14,232 nt of DNA from Nitrospirota bacterium (GCA_023248415.1 JAHFEP010000061.1:1-14232); one strand, 5' to 3'; counted from the stretch's first letter, positions 1-6,305 are shown. Notes: generated from the letters alone by a model not told the origin. Numbers and translations: made by a program.

Positions 1-38
1 ACTCTATTAAGTAAATTCCAATGGAAAGATTTAAAGTC

Positions 39-67
39 TTGACAATAAAAATAGTATAATCAATAAT
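39..67 (+). promoter_or_regulatory. Putative sigma70-type promoter for the membrane protein gene at 94
   Basis: TTGACA at 39-44 is a perfect -35 hexamer, followed after 17 bp by AATAAT at 62-67, five of six matches to the -10 consensus. Transcription would begin near 74, giving a leader of about 20 nt that contains AGGA at 79-82 before the ATG at 94. A perfect TATAAT lies at 55-60, but it is only 10 bp from the -35 box, so the 62-67 hexamer is preferred. The region is AT-rich, so chance matches are possible. Confidence 0.45.
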
Positions 68-93
68 TAATAAAAAACAGGATGTAATAAATT

Positions 94-591
94 ATGATTT
101 GTCCTAATGATAATGATAAAAATATCGGTAAAAGGCAAGCCACTCGCATAATCCTTGTGAGTATTATTGTTTGCACTTTATTTGGAACTTTCTTAGGTTC
201 GGTATTTTGGGGTATACTGGCCGGCCATCCGTTTGTGTTTTTCTATGTTGATATCGCAGGGGTTCCTGTATGTATTTACGCGTTCTTAACAGTCGGTCCA
301 TTTGGTATAGTGGCTGGTTTTATAGCTGGGATCATAATCCTTGCCTTGATATATTTAAAACTGGTTAAGGGTGAATTGACGCAATGGGTTTTGATTGGTA
401 TTGTATCTGGAATGATTGTTGGAGTTACTTTACCGCTATTTCTACTACTGACAATGGGTGGTAATTTTGAAAAAGGTATGATTATTTTTTCAATAATCGC
501 AGCATTGGCAGGTGGCATATGTGGCGTTACGCTTGGTTATTATGGTTGGTTGGAGAGTCATAAAATTGACTTGAATATTGCAAAAAAGTAG
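94..591 (+). CDS. Hypothetical four-helix integral membrane protein
   Basis: This 165-residue protein is not recognised as a named family. It has a short polar N-terminus (about residues 1-17, rich in Asn, Asp and Lys) followed by hydrophobic stretches at roughly 18-43, 46-88 (long enough for two helices), 95-121 and 127-152, and a charged C-terminal tail ending in Lys-Lys. Glycines are abundant in the helices (for example AGFIAG and LAGGICG), suggesting close helix packing in the inner membrane. No catalytic motif or metal-binding cluster is visible. The start is an ATG with AGGA 11 nt upstream. The gene uses mainly GGT for glycine (14 of 22 codons), unlike the fatty-acid genes to the right, which favour GGC, so it may have a different history. 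No neighbour suggests a function. That it is a real gene is likely; its role is unknown. Confidence 0.65.
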   Translation: MICPNDNDKNIGKRQATRIILVSIIVCTLFGTFLGSVFWGILAGHPFVFFYVDIAGVPVCIYAFLTVGPFGIVAGFIAGIIILALIYLKLVKGELTQWVLIGIVSGMIVGVTLPLFLLLTMGGNFEKGMIIFSIIAALAGGICGVTLGYYGWLESHKIDLNIAKK

Positions 592-611
592 TATAAATAA
601 TATACATTGGC

Positions 612-640
612 TTGACACAATTGAAGCTTTTGGGTAACAT
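612..640 (+). promoter_or_regulatory. Promoter of the DUF433/DUF5615 pair, apparently leaderless
   Basis: TTGACA at 612-617 is a perfect -35 hexamer. It is followed after 17 bp by TAACAT at 635-640, four of six matches to TATAAT. The expected start of transcription, about 7 nt past the -10 box, is 646-648, which coincides with the ATG at 648. No Shine-Dalgarno sequence precedes that ATG. The same bases offer a TTG codon at 612 in frame, but they are better explained as the -35 box. Confidence 0.5.
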
Positions 641-647
641 AAACCTT

Positions 648-923
648 ATGGAGACAATTATCAAGCATTGTTATATTGTAAGTGACCCGTCTATTTTGGG
701 TGGTGAACCTATTATTAATGGGACAAGAACCCCTGTTCGCGCCATTGTTGAAAACTGGAGATTGGGACTTTCTCCTGAAGAGATTGTGGTGCACCTTCCA
801 CATCTTACACTGGCGCAGGTCTTTGATGCGCTAAGTTACTACAGCGATCATCAGCAGGAGATAGATGCTTTTATTGAAAAAAATAAGATTCCAGAAAACC
901 TTGTCCATTCTTCAGTAAAATGA
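648..923 (+). CDS. DUF433 family protein, probable antitoxin of a VapBC-like pair
   Basis: The 91-residue product carries the DUF433 pattern: GGEPIINGTRTPV at residues 18-30, a WRLGLSPEEI block at 37-46, a helix leading to AL.YY at 61-65, and H..EID at 68-73. DUF433 proteins are small helix-turn-helix-like proteins that usually sit before a PIN-like toxin gene, where they are thought to bind the toxin and often their own promoter. The next gene encodes a DUF5615 protein and overlaps this stop codon as ATGA (920-923), a typical translationally coupled antitoxin-toxin order. I chose ATG 648 over the in-frame TTG at 612 because family homology begins just after it and the upstream bases form a promoter. 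Function as an antitoxin is inferred from family and context, not from direct evidence. Confidence 0.8.
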   Translation: METIIKHCYIVSDPSILGGEPIINGTRTPVRAIVENWRLGLSPEEIVVHLPHLTLAQVFDALSYYSDHQQEIDAFIEKNKIPENLVHSSVK

Positions 924-1255
924 TCCCCATCTATACAGATGAAGATGTTGATATATTAATAAAACCCTTACTTAATGCCAAGGGCTTTAACGTCTTTACA
1001 ACCCTTAGTAAAGAGATGCTTGGAAAAAGCGATATGGAGCAATTGGAGCGAGCTACAAAGATAGGGTGTGCATTTTTAACACATAATCGTGTCCACTTTG
1101 AAGAATTATCTGCCAAGTTTCATGAAGAGGGTAAAGAGCATTGTGGCATTATAATAGCAACACGCAGAAATATATATGAATTAGCCCGCAGGGTTGCACG
1201 ATTTCTTGAATTGCACACTGCTGAAAGCATCAAAAATCAAGTGTGGTATATTTGA
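920..1255 (+). CDS. DUF5615 PIN-like protein, probable toxin partner of the DUF433 gene
   Basis: The 111-residue protein has the DUF5615 (PIN-like) layout: an N-terminal strand ending in acidic residues (YTDEDV, with D7, E8, D9), a helix, a GF.V strand, the SD.E motif at residues 37-40, and a strand AFLTHN at 51-56. PIN-fold toxins are metal-dependent ribonucleases that cut RNA, using a cluster of acidic residues. Here the motif after the third strand reads THNRVHF (54-60), where family members usually have an aspartate just before the final Phe. A histidine takes that place, so nuclease activity is uncertain. Translation is probably coupled to the upstream DUF433 gene through the ATGA overlap. 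The 3' end overlaps the convergent ATPase gene by 19 nt. Confidence 0.75.
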   Translation: MIPIYTDEDVDILIKPLLNAKGFNVFTTLSKEMLGKSDMEQLERATKIGCAFLTHNRVHFEELSAKFHEEGKEHCGIIIATRRNIYELARRVARFLELHTAESIKNQVWYI

Positions 1256-3864
1256 TGCAAGAATACTTTCCTTATCTCTTCTGCAATAAACAGAAATATA
1301 GCAAATGGAATCAGTATCAGCCATATATTAAAGGAAATTGGCGCTGTGGCAAATATCATGTTTCCCCATGGATGGTAGACAATAAATATCTGTAATAGTA
1401 TTTCAAATGCTATTCCGATAAATATCAGTTTATTTGAGAAGAAACCGATTTTAAGTACAGGCTCTCTGAATGAGCGGCATGCAAAGACATTGGCAACCTG
1501 TGTAACTATAATTGCTGTAAGGCATGCTGTTGTTGCCTGCATATAAAGCAGATTATTTGCTGCAAGAACATCTCCCCATTGCCAGCCGCCTGATTTTAAG
1601 ATATAGAAAAATCCAAATAGCCCTGCTGCTGCTTCAATGGGTCCAAGAAAAAGATATGCACGTGTTAAAAGCTTGAAATTAAGAAGCCTCTCCTTTGGGT
1701 CTCTCGGCGGTTGTTTCATGATGCCCTCTGTCGGCTTTTCTGCTCCAAGCGCAAGGGCAGGGAGCATGTCTGTTCCAAGGTCAACTGCAAGTATCTGTAT
1801 AATTGTTAATGGCAATGGAATCCTGAAAAGAATATAGGCAAGATATGGCACAATCTCCGGGATATTTGATGAGAAGATATAGCTTATAAATTTTCTTATA
1901 TTTTCGTATACTGCCCTTCCTTCCTCTATTGCATTTACAATGGTTGCAAAGTTATCATCAAGCAGTATCATGTCAGACGCCTCTTTTGCCACATCAGTTC
2001 CTGCAATGCCCATGGCAATGCCAATATCTGCATTTTTTAAGGCTGGTGCATCGTTTACCCCATCCCCTGTTACTGCAACCCTTTGCCCTTCTTCTTTTAA
2101 GATTGATACTACCCTCATCTTATGCTTTGGCGTCATTCTTGAAAATATTATCTCTTTCTCAGTTAGTTTTTCCCTAAGCTCTTTGTCGTGCATACTTACA
2201 AACTCGTGCCCCTCAACTACAACGGGGTTTCCCTTAATAAGGCCTATCTCCTTTGCAATAGCAACAGCAGTTCTGCTTGCATCTCCTGTTATCATAATCA
2301 CCTTTATACCTGCATCATGGCATTTTTCTATAGCATCTGACACCTCTGGCCTTGGAGGATCTTCAATGCCGATTAACCCCACAAAGGTCATGTCTTTTTC
2401 AAGTGAGGAATCCAGTCCCTTTTCAAGCGCTCTATATGCAAAGGAGAGAACTCTCAATCCCTTATCCATCAATGAATGATAGGCATCCATGGTTTTTTTT
2501 CTGGAGGCATCATCCATTGGGAGCTTCTCGCCATTCACAAGTATTTGGCTGCATAGTGGAAGTAGGCTCTCCATAGCGCCCTTTGTAAAAGCATAGAGGG
2601 AGGGGGTATCAAGTATTTTATTAACGGTAGTCATCCTCTTTCTCTCTGAATCAAAGGGTATTTCATGCATACGTTCTGATTTTATATCTCCAATATTTTC
2701 TCTTGCGTATCTTAAAAGCGCAACCTCTGTTGGGTCTCCCTTGTATTCACCGTTGATAAATCGTGCATTGTTACAGAGGCAGGCTATTTTCAGCAACTTA
2801 TCAATTGTTGACTGCTGATTGTCAATCGTCCATATCCTTTCCACCTCCATCCTGTTCTGCGTAAGCGTGCCTGTCTTGTCTGTGCATATAACTGTTACAG
2901 AGCCGAGTGTTTCTACAGATGTTAGGGTCTTAATTAACGCCCTTTTTTTTGCCATCCTCTGACTTCCCATTGCAAGCGAAAGCGTTACAGTTGGAAGAAG
3001 GCCTTCAGGCACATTAGCTATTATTATGCCTATGGCAAAGATAAAGTTCTCCCAGAATCCGATTCCGATTAGATGGCCTATAAAAAAGAAAAGGACGCCC
3101 ATTACAGTTGATAAAAAAGCAATAATCCTTGTTGCCTTAACAATCTCCTTTTGCAGGGGGCTTAAACCAGACTCAACTGCGCTTGTGAGGTGTGCTATGC
3201 GGCCGAACTCTGTGCCCATGCCTGTTGCAAATACTATTGCCTTGCCTGACCCGCTTACAACTGTTGTCCCTGCAAAGGCAATATTCCTGCTCTCAATTAT
3301 TTCGCCTTCGCATGGTTTATGCTGAGCAGGCATAGGTTCAGATTCACCTGTTAAGGATGCATTATTCAGCATAAGATATGTTGTATCTATGAGCCTTGAA
3401 TCTGCCGGCACCTTATTGCCTTCTGAAAGGATGATTAAATCGCCTGGCACTATTTCCCGTGCCTGAAGCTCTTTTTCTATTCCTTCCCTTATTACCTTTA
3501 CATAAAAAGGGAGAAGGAGCCTTAATTTTTCAATGGATTTTTCAGCCCTGTATTCCTGTACAAATGTGAAGACAGCATTTATGAATATTACGCCTATTAT
3601 TGCAAGGCCGAGTGTCAGCATCCCTTCCCCGGGATGCAGAATCTCTGACAAAATAGCAAGCCCTGCGCCTATCCAGAGGAGGATGGCAAGAAAATGTGTA
3701 AACTGTTTTAGAAATCTGATGAATAGGGAGGTCTTTTTGGCCTCTTCAATTTCATTCAGTCCAAATTCAGAAAGGCGCTTTTTTGCCTCTTCTTCGGTAA
3801 GGCCGTTCTCGGATGTAACAAGATTTTGAAGGACTTCTTCTTTTGTAAGATTATTTATTTTCAT
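1237..3864 (-). CDS. P2C-like (Na+,K+-ATPase-related) P-type cation-transporting ATPase
   Basis: This 875-residue inner-membrane pump uses ATP to move cations through a phospho-aspartate intermediate. Visible landmarks in order: N-terminal cation-ATPase region (about 1-70), actuator loop with TGES (172-175), PEGLL in helix 4 (E287), the phosphorylation motif CTDKTGT (D329), nucleotide-binding KGA (428-430), TGD (526-528) and the TGDGVND hinge (599-605). About ten membrane helices are expected. Helix 5 SSNIPE (E670) and helix 6 DLGTD (D695, D699) match the Na+,K+-ATPase branch rather than the SERCA branch, so Na+/K+ or related exchange is likelier than Ca2+ export. In helix 8, Q789 is kept but the site III aspartate is replaced by N792. 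The start overlaps the last 14 nt of the upstream stress-protein gene and has no clear Shine-Dalgarno, which suggests coupled translation. The exact substrate is not determined. Confidence 0.92.
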   Translation of the reverse strand: MKINNLTKEEVLQNLVTSENGLTEEEAKKRLSEFGLNEIEEAKKTSLFIRFLKQFTHFLAILLWIGAGLAILSEILHPGEGMLTLGLAIIGVIFINAVFTFVQEYRAEKSIEKLRLLLPFYVKVIREGIEKELQAREIVPGDLIILSEGNKVPADSRLIDTTYLMLNNASLTGESEPMPAQHKPCEGEIIESRNIAFAGTTVVSGSGKAIVFATGMGTEFGRIAHLTSAVESGLSPLQKEIVKATRIIAFLSTVMGVLFFFIGHLIGIGFWENFIFAIGIIIANVPEGLLPTVTLSLAMGSQRMAKKRALIKTLTSVETLGSVTVICTDKTGTLTQNRMEVERIWTIDNQQSTIDKLLKIACLCNNARFINGEYKGDPTEVALLRYARENIGDIKSERMHEIPFDSERKRMTTVNKILDTPSLYAFTKGAMESLLPLCSQILVNGEKLPMDDASRKKTMDAYHSLMDKGLRVLSFAYRALEKGLDSSLEKDMTFVGLIGIEDPPRPEVSDAIEKCHDAGIKVIMITGDASRTAVAIAKEIGLIKGNPVVVEGHEFVSMHDKELREKLTEKEIIFSRMTPKHKMRVVSILKEEGQRVAVTGDGVNDAPALKNADIGIAMGIAGTDVAKEASDMILLDDNFATIVNAIEEGRAVYENIRKFISYIFSSNIPEIVPYLAYILFRIPLPLTIIQILAVDLGTDMLPALALGAEKPTEGIMKQPPRDPKERLLNFKLLTRAYLFLGPIEAAAGLFGFFYILKSGGWQWGDVLAANNLLYMQATTACLTAIIVTQVANVFACRSFREPVLKIGFFSNKLIFIGIAFEILLQIFIVYHPWGNMIFATAPISFNIWLILIPFAIFLFIAEEIRKVFLHQIYHT

Positions 3865-4693
3865 TGTAAGGTTTAAATATTATAAGGTCGCAGGGCGCCT
3901 CCCTTAGCACAGCCTCTACTGGATTACCTTTCAATATAGAACTCAAAAGGCTCCTTTCGCTTGCACCCATTATAATAAGGTCATGCCTTTTTGAAGCAGC
4001 CTCTATAGTTATACTCCTCGCAACAGCGCCTGGTAAAAGTTTTCCTTCATATTCAATCTTGTGCTTTTTAAGATGCCTCATAAACTCAGCAATATTTTCA
4101 GGGAGCCTTTTTTCCCATTCAAGTGGTGTAATATGTATCTCTCCATGAAAGAATTTTGTTATAGGCTTTGTTGCATGAAAGACAAAGACCTTTGACTCAA
4201 AACCCTCTGCCATCTTTGCAATAAAATGCGCCCTTTCTTTTATATGGCCATCACCTCCCTTTAAAGGAACGAGGAGCTTATTAGGATGGAGCCTTCCAAT
4301 GTGGACAACCCTTACAAGCGCTACAGAGCATGAGAGATTTAGTGACAGCCTTCTTGCAAATGTGCCTGCATAGAACCTCTTTTCAATATCCTCTCTTTTT
4401 GTAGCAGCAAAGGCAATATCAATTGCTTCATGTTTAACAATCTTTTCAATTTCTTTTAAAGGATCTCCTGTCGCTGTTATGCTTTCCACTTTAATATCCA
4501 TCTCCCTTGCCATAATAAAGAGTCTTTTTATGGCATTTTCAGCCATTTCTATGCTTGTGGGAGATGTATCTTTCTCTGCAATAAAACATAGGTAAAGCTT
4601 TGCCTTGCATGCCTTTGCAAGGTTTAAGGCATATCTTGCAGCTATCTCTGAGTTTATATGTTCGTTGACTGCTGAGAGGATTTTTTTATACAT
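3851..4693 (-). CDS. Tandem universal stress protein (two UspA domains)
   Basis: The 280-residue protein contains two UspA-like nucleotide-binding folds, about residues 1-128 and 135-275. Domain 1 starts with the usual KILSAVN strand and ends with an RFYAGTFARRL region followed by a V-A-L-V-R-V strand. Domain 2 ends with GASERSLLSSILKGNPVE, a variant of the G-x2-G-x9-G-S/T phosphate-binding signature in which the second Gly is Glu. This variant form is common in Usp domains linked to transporters. No membrane segment is seen, so it should be cytoplasmic. Usp proteins bind ATP or AMP and are often raised under stress; some modulate transporters. It is the first gene of an operon with the cation ATPase, whose start codon lies inside this coding sequence, suggesting a regulatory or co-expression link. 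The ATG at 4693 has no evident Shine-Dalgarno. Confidence 0.85.
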   Translation of the reverse strand: MYKKILSAVNEHINSEIAARYALNLAKACKAKLYLCFIAEKDTSPTSIEMAENAIKRLFIMAREMDIKVESITATGDPLKEIEKIVKHEAIDIAFAATKREDIEKRFYAGTFARRLSLNLSCSVALVRVVHIGRLHPNKLLVPLKGGDGHIKERAHFIAKMAEGFESKVFVFHATKPITKFFHGEIHITPLEWEKRLPENIAEFMRHLKKHKIEYEGKLLPGAVARSITIEAASKRHDLIIMGASERSLLSSILKGNPVEAVLREAPCDLIIFKPYNENK

Positions 4694-4739
4694 AAGAATA
4701 ATTGGAAAAGACTATTAAATGGTTGCTGAGTAGTTTCTG

Positions 4740-4768
4740 ATTATACACTGGATTTTGAAAATTGTATC
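4740..4768 (-). promoter_or_regulatory. Putative promoter of the usp-ATPase operon
   Basis: Read on the minus strand, TATAAT (complement of 4740-4745) is a perfect -10 box. With a 17 bp spacer the -35 hexamer is GATACA (complement of 4763-4768), matching only the last three positions of TTGACA. Transcription would begin near 4733, giving a leader of about 40 nt. The weak -35 lies inside a perfect 15 bp inverted repeat (4761-4775), which could be the binding site of an activator or repressor. Confidence 0.4.
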
Positions 4769-4775
4769 ATACAAT
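4761..4775. promoter_or_regulatory. Perfect 7-1-7 inverted repeat, candidate operator
   Basis: ATTGTAT, then one C, then ATACAAT: the two 7-bp arms are exact reverse complements. The site overlaps the -35 position of the predicted usp-ATPase promoter. It also lies 42 bp upstream of the -35 box of tsaD (4817). Too short and without a U-run to be a terminator, it looks like a dimeric regulator site. The regulator is not identified; no transcription factor gene lies in the window. Confidence 0.4.
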
Positions 4776-4816
4776 AAAGGGAAATTCAAAGATAAAGAAG
4801 ATTTGCTTTTTGGTAG

Positions 4817-4846
4817 TTGATAAATTTTAAACAGTAATAGTATAAT
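4817..4846 (+). promoter_or_regulatory. tsaD promoter placed for a leaderless transcript
   Basis: TTGATA at 4817-4822 (five of six) and a perfect TATAAT at 4841-4846 are separated by 18 bp. Only six bases lie between the -10 box and the ATG at 4853, so the expected transcription start is the A of the start codon itself or a base next to it. There is no Shine-Dalgarno between the two. Confidence 0.6.
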
Positions 4847-4852
4847 ACCGCC

Positions 4853-5866
4853 ATGTCATTAGTTTTAGGTATTGAGACCTCCTGCGATGAGACCTCTGCT
4901 GCTGTTGTTGAGGATGGAAAAAGGGTTCTGTCTAATATAATTTCATCGCAGATAGATATTCATAACAAATACGGCGGTGTTGTGCCTGAGCTTGCGTGCA
5001 GGAGGCATATAGAGATAATTAATCCCATTGTTGCAGAGGCGATTAATAAGGCAGCCGTTAAACTTGCCGACATCAATGCAATTGCTGTAACAAACGGGCC
5101 AGGGCTTATTGGCGCGCTTCTTGTTGGCGCATCCTTTGGCAAGGCTTTGGCATATTCTCTTAACATACCATTAATTGCAGTTAATCACCTTGAGGCGCAC
5201 ATCTTTGCCATTGGCTTGGAAAAATCTGTGCTGCCATTCCCTTTTGTCTGCCTTTTAGTTTCCGGAGGCCATACCAGTCTTTATCTTATAAAGGATTATG
5301 GCAGATATGAAGAACTCGGCAGGACATATGACGATGCTGCTGGCGAGGCTTATGATAAGGTTGCAAAGATGCTTAACTTGGGTTATCCTGGAGGGCCTGT
5401 TATAGATAAATTGGCAATAAATGGCAATCCCAATGCCTTGAATTTTCCAAGAGCATTAAAGGATTCCTTTGATTTCAGCTTCAGCGGCTTAAAGACTGCT
5501 GTAATGGAATATGTAAAGGGCATGAAGATATCGGGTCTTGAGGAGAAGATAATCCTTTCTGATGTTTCTGCAAGCTTTCAACAGGCAGTGGTTGATGTAT
5601 TGGTATCAAAGGCTATCAGTTCAGCAAGAAAAAATGGTTCAAAGCATATTGTTATTGCAGGCGGTGTTGCAGCAAACAGCCAGTTGCGAAGGGAACTTAA
5701 AGAAAAGGCAGCAAAGGAAGGTTTTGAGGTTCATATCCCTTCACCTGTTTATTGCACAGACAATGGCGCAATGATTGCAGGCATTGGTTATCAAAAACTT
5801 ATTAAAGAAAAAATCGCTGATTTAGATTTAAATGCACAGGCAGATTTATCACTTACAGATTGGTGA
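4853..5866 (+). CDS. tsaD: tRNA N6-threonylcarbamoyladenosine transferase TsaD
   Basis: TsaD transfers the threonylcarbamoyl group from threonylcarbamoyl-AMP to A37 of tRNAs that read ANN codons, working with TsaB and TsaE in the cytoplasm. The 337-residue product matches the usual family length. It has the N-terminal ASKHA-fold phosphate loop GIETSCDET (6-14), the metal-binding histidines H112 and H116 in NHLEAH, VSGGHT (136-141), the glycine-rich segment IAGGVAAN (268-275), and the C-terminal metal ligand D303 in CTDNGAM. Homology begins at the first residues, so ATG 4853 is certain as the start even though no ribosome binding site precedes it. It stands alone on this strand: divergent from the usp-ATPase operon and convergent, with only four bases between stops, to the small membrane protein gene that follows. 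Confidence 0.97.
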   Translation: MSLVLGIETSCDETSAAVVEDGKRVLSNIISSQIDIHNKYGGVVPELACRRHIEIINPIVAEAINKAAVKLADINAIAVTNGPGLIGALLVGASFGKALAYSLNIPLIAVNHLEAHIFAIGLEKSVLPFPFVCLLVSGGHTSLYLIKDYGRYEELGRTYDDAAGEAYDKVAKMLNLGYPGGPVIDKLAINGNPNALNFPRALKDSFDFSFSGLKTAVMEYVKGMKISGLEEKIILSDVSASFQQAVVDVLVSKAISSARKNGSKHIVIAGGVAANSQLRRELKEKAAKEGFEVHIPSPVYCTDNGAMIAGIGYQKLIKEKIADLDLNAQADLSLTDW

Positions 5867-5870
5867 TAAA

Positions 5871-6245
5871 TTATTTTATTCCGCCAACGTCAACGGTAAA
5901 TTTAATGGTCTTGCTGTATCCGCCGACGAATTCTATCTCTACATCCCATTCTGCGGTTATATGCAGTCTGCCTTCTTCCCTTTTGACAATTATATCCTCC
6001 TTTTCAAGAGGCAAATCAAGCTCCTTTGCCTTTTTATACAGGTCATTTAAAACATCCTCGTTTTTCATAACCTGTGCGAATTTTGCCTTTTCTTGTATAG
6101 TGTCCTTAAAGCTATAATAGCTAAGGTAATGTGGTAAAAGCATGTAGCTAAGATATATGGCTGCTGCTACTGCTAAAAGAAACAATACCACAATAATTTT
6201 GGAATTACCGTATGAATTTGTTATAATATGGCTGTTTTTGCTCAT
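5871..6245 (-). CDS. Small single-pass membrane protein, DUF4845-like
   Basis: The 124-residue protein has a polar N-terminus, one strong membrane helix at about residues 16-38 ending in MLLPHY, and then a mixed alpha/beta domain: a helical part (SFKDTIQEKAKFAQ, about 45-58), another helix around 63-76, and two or three strands at the C-terminus ending in VDVGG. This arrangement, a helix followed by Y..YYS.KD and a late strand pair, resembles the DUF4845 group of small membrane proteins. The match is by eye only. The function is unknown. I prefer ATG 6245; an in-frame TTG at 6299 would give 142 residues, but the extra 18 codons overlap the predicted promoter (TATAAT on the minus strand, complement of 6277-6282). 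The start has no Shine-Dalgarno and is preceded by a perfect 15-bp inverted repeat two bases away. Confidence 0.65.
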   Translation of the reverse strand: MSKNSHIITNSYGNSKIIVVLFLLAVAAAIYLSYMLLPHYLSYYSFKDTIQEKAKFAQVMKNEDVLNDLYKKAKELDLPLEKEDIIVKREEGRLHITAEWDVEIEFVGGYSKTIKFTVDVGGIK

Positions 6246-6247
6246 TT

Positions 6248-6262
6248 GATTATCTGATAATC
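6248..6262. promoter_or_regulatory. Perfect 7-1-7 inverted repeat at the start of the small membrane protein gene
   Basis: GATTATC, one T, GATAATC: the arms are exact reverse complements. It lies two bases before the ATG at 6245 on the minus strand, downstream of a TATAAT (complement of 6277-6282), where a bound repressor or an mRNA hairpin could block expression. It could also be chance in AT-rich sequence. Confidence 0.35.
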
Positions 6263-6305
6263 TTTTTAGGTGTTTAATTATAAAGCTTTTTTGGCTCAAA
6301 GAAAA

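Noticed and set aside
55..60. Perfect TATAAT as the -10 box of the first gene
   Set aside because: It is only 10 bp from the TTGACA at 39-44 and has no good -35 at 16-18 bp. The AATAAT at 62-67 has the right 17 bp spacing.
612..647. TTG start at 612 for the DUF433 gene
   Set aside because: The bases form the -35 box of a well-spaced promoter, there is no ribosome site, and the extra residues are not part of the DUF433 pattern.
1940..2479. 179-codon open frame on the + strand inside the ATPase gene
   Set aside because: It lies opposite a strongly supported P-type ATPase, has no recognisable domain, and its Ser/Pro-rich composition is typical of antisense shadow frames.
6248..6262. Fur box at the second palindrome
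   Set aside because: The 7-1-7 spacing matches, but the arms GATTATC/GATAATC do not fit the TGATAAT-N-ATTATCA consensus.
6246..6299. TTG start at 6299 for the small membrane protein
   Set aside because: It would place the start upstream of the predicted -10 box, and the ATG at 6245 gives a normal short N-terminus before the membrane helix.
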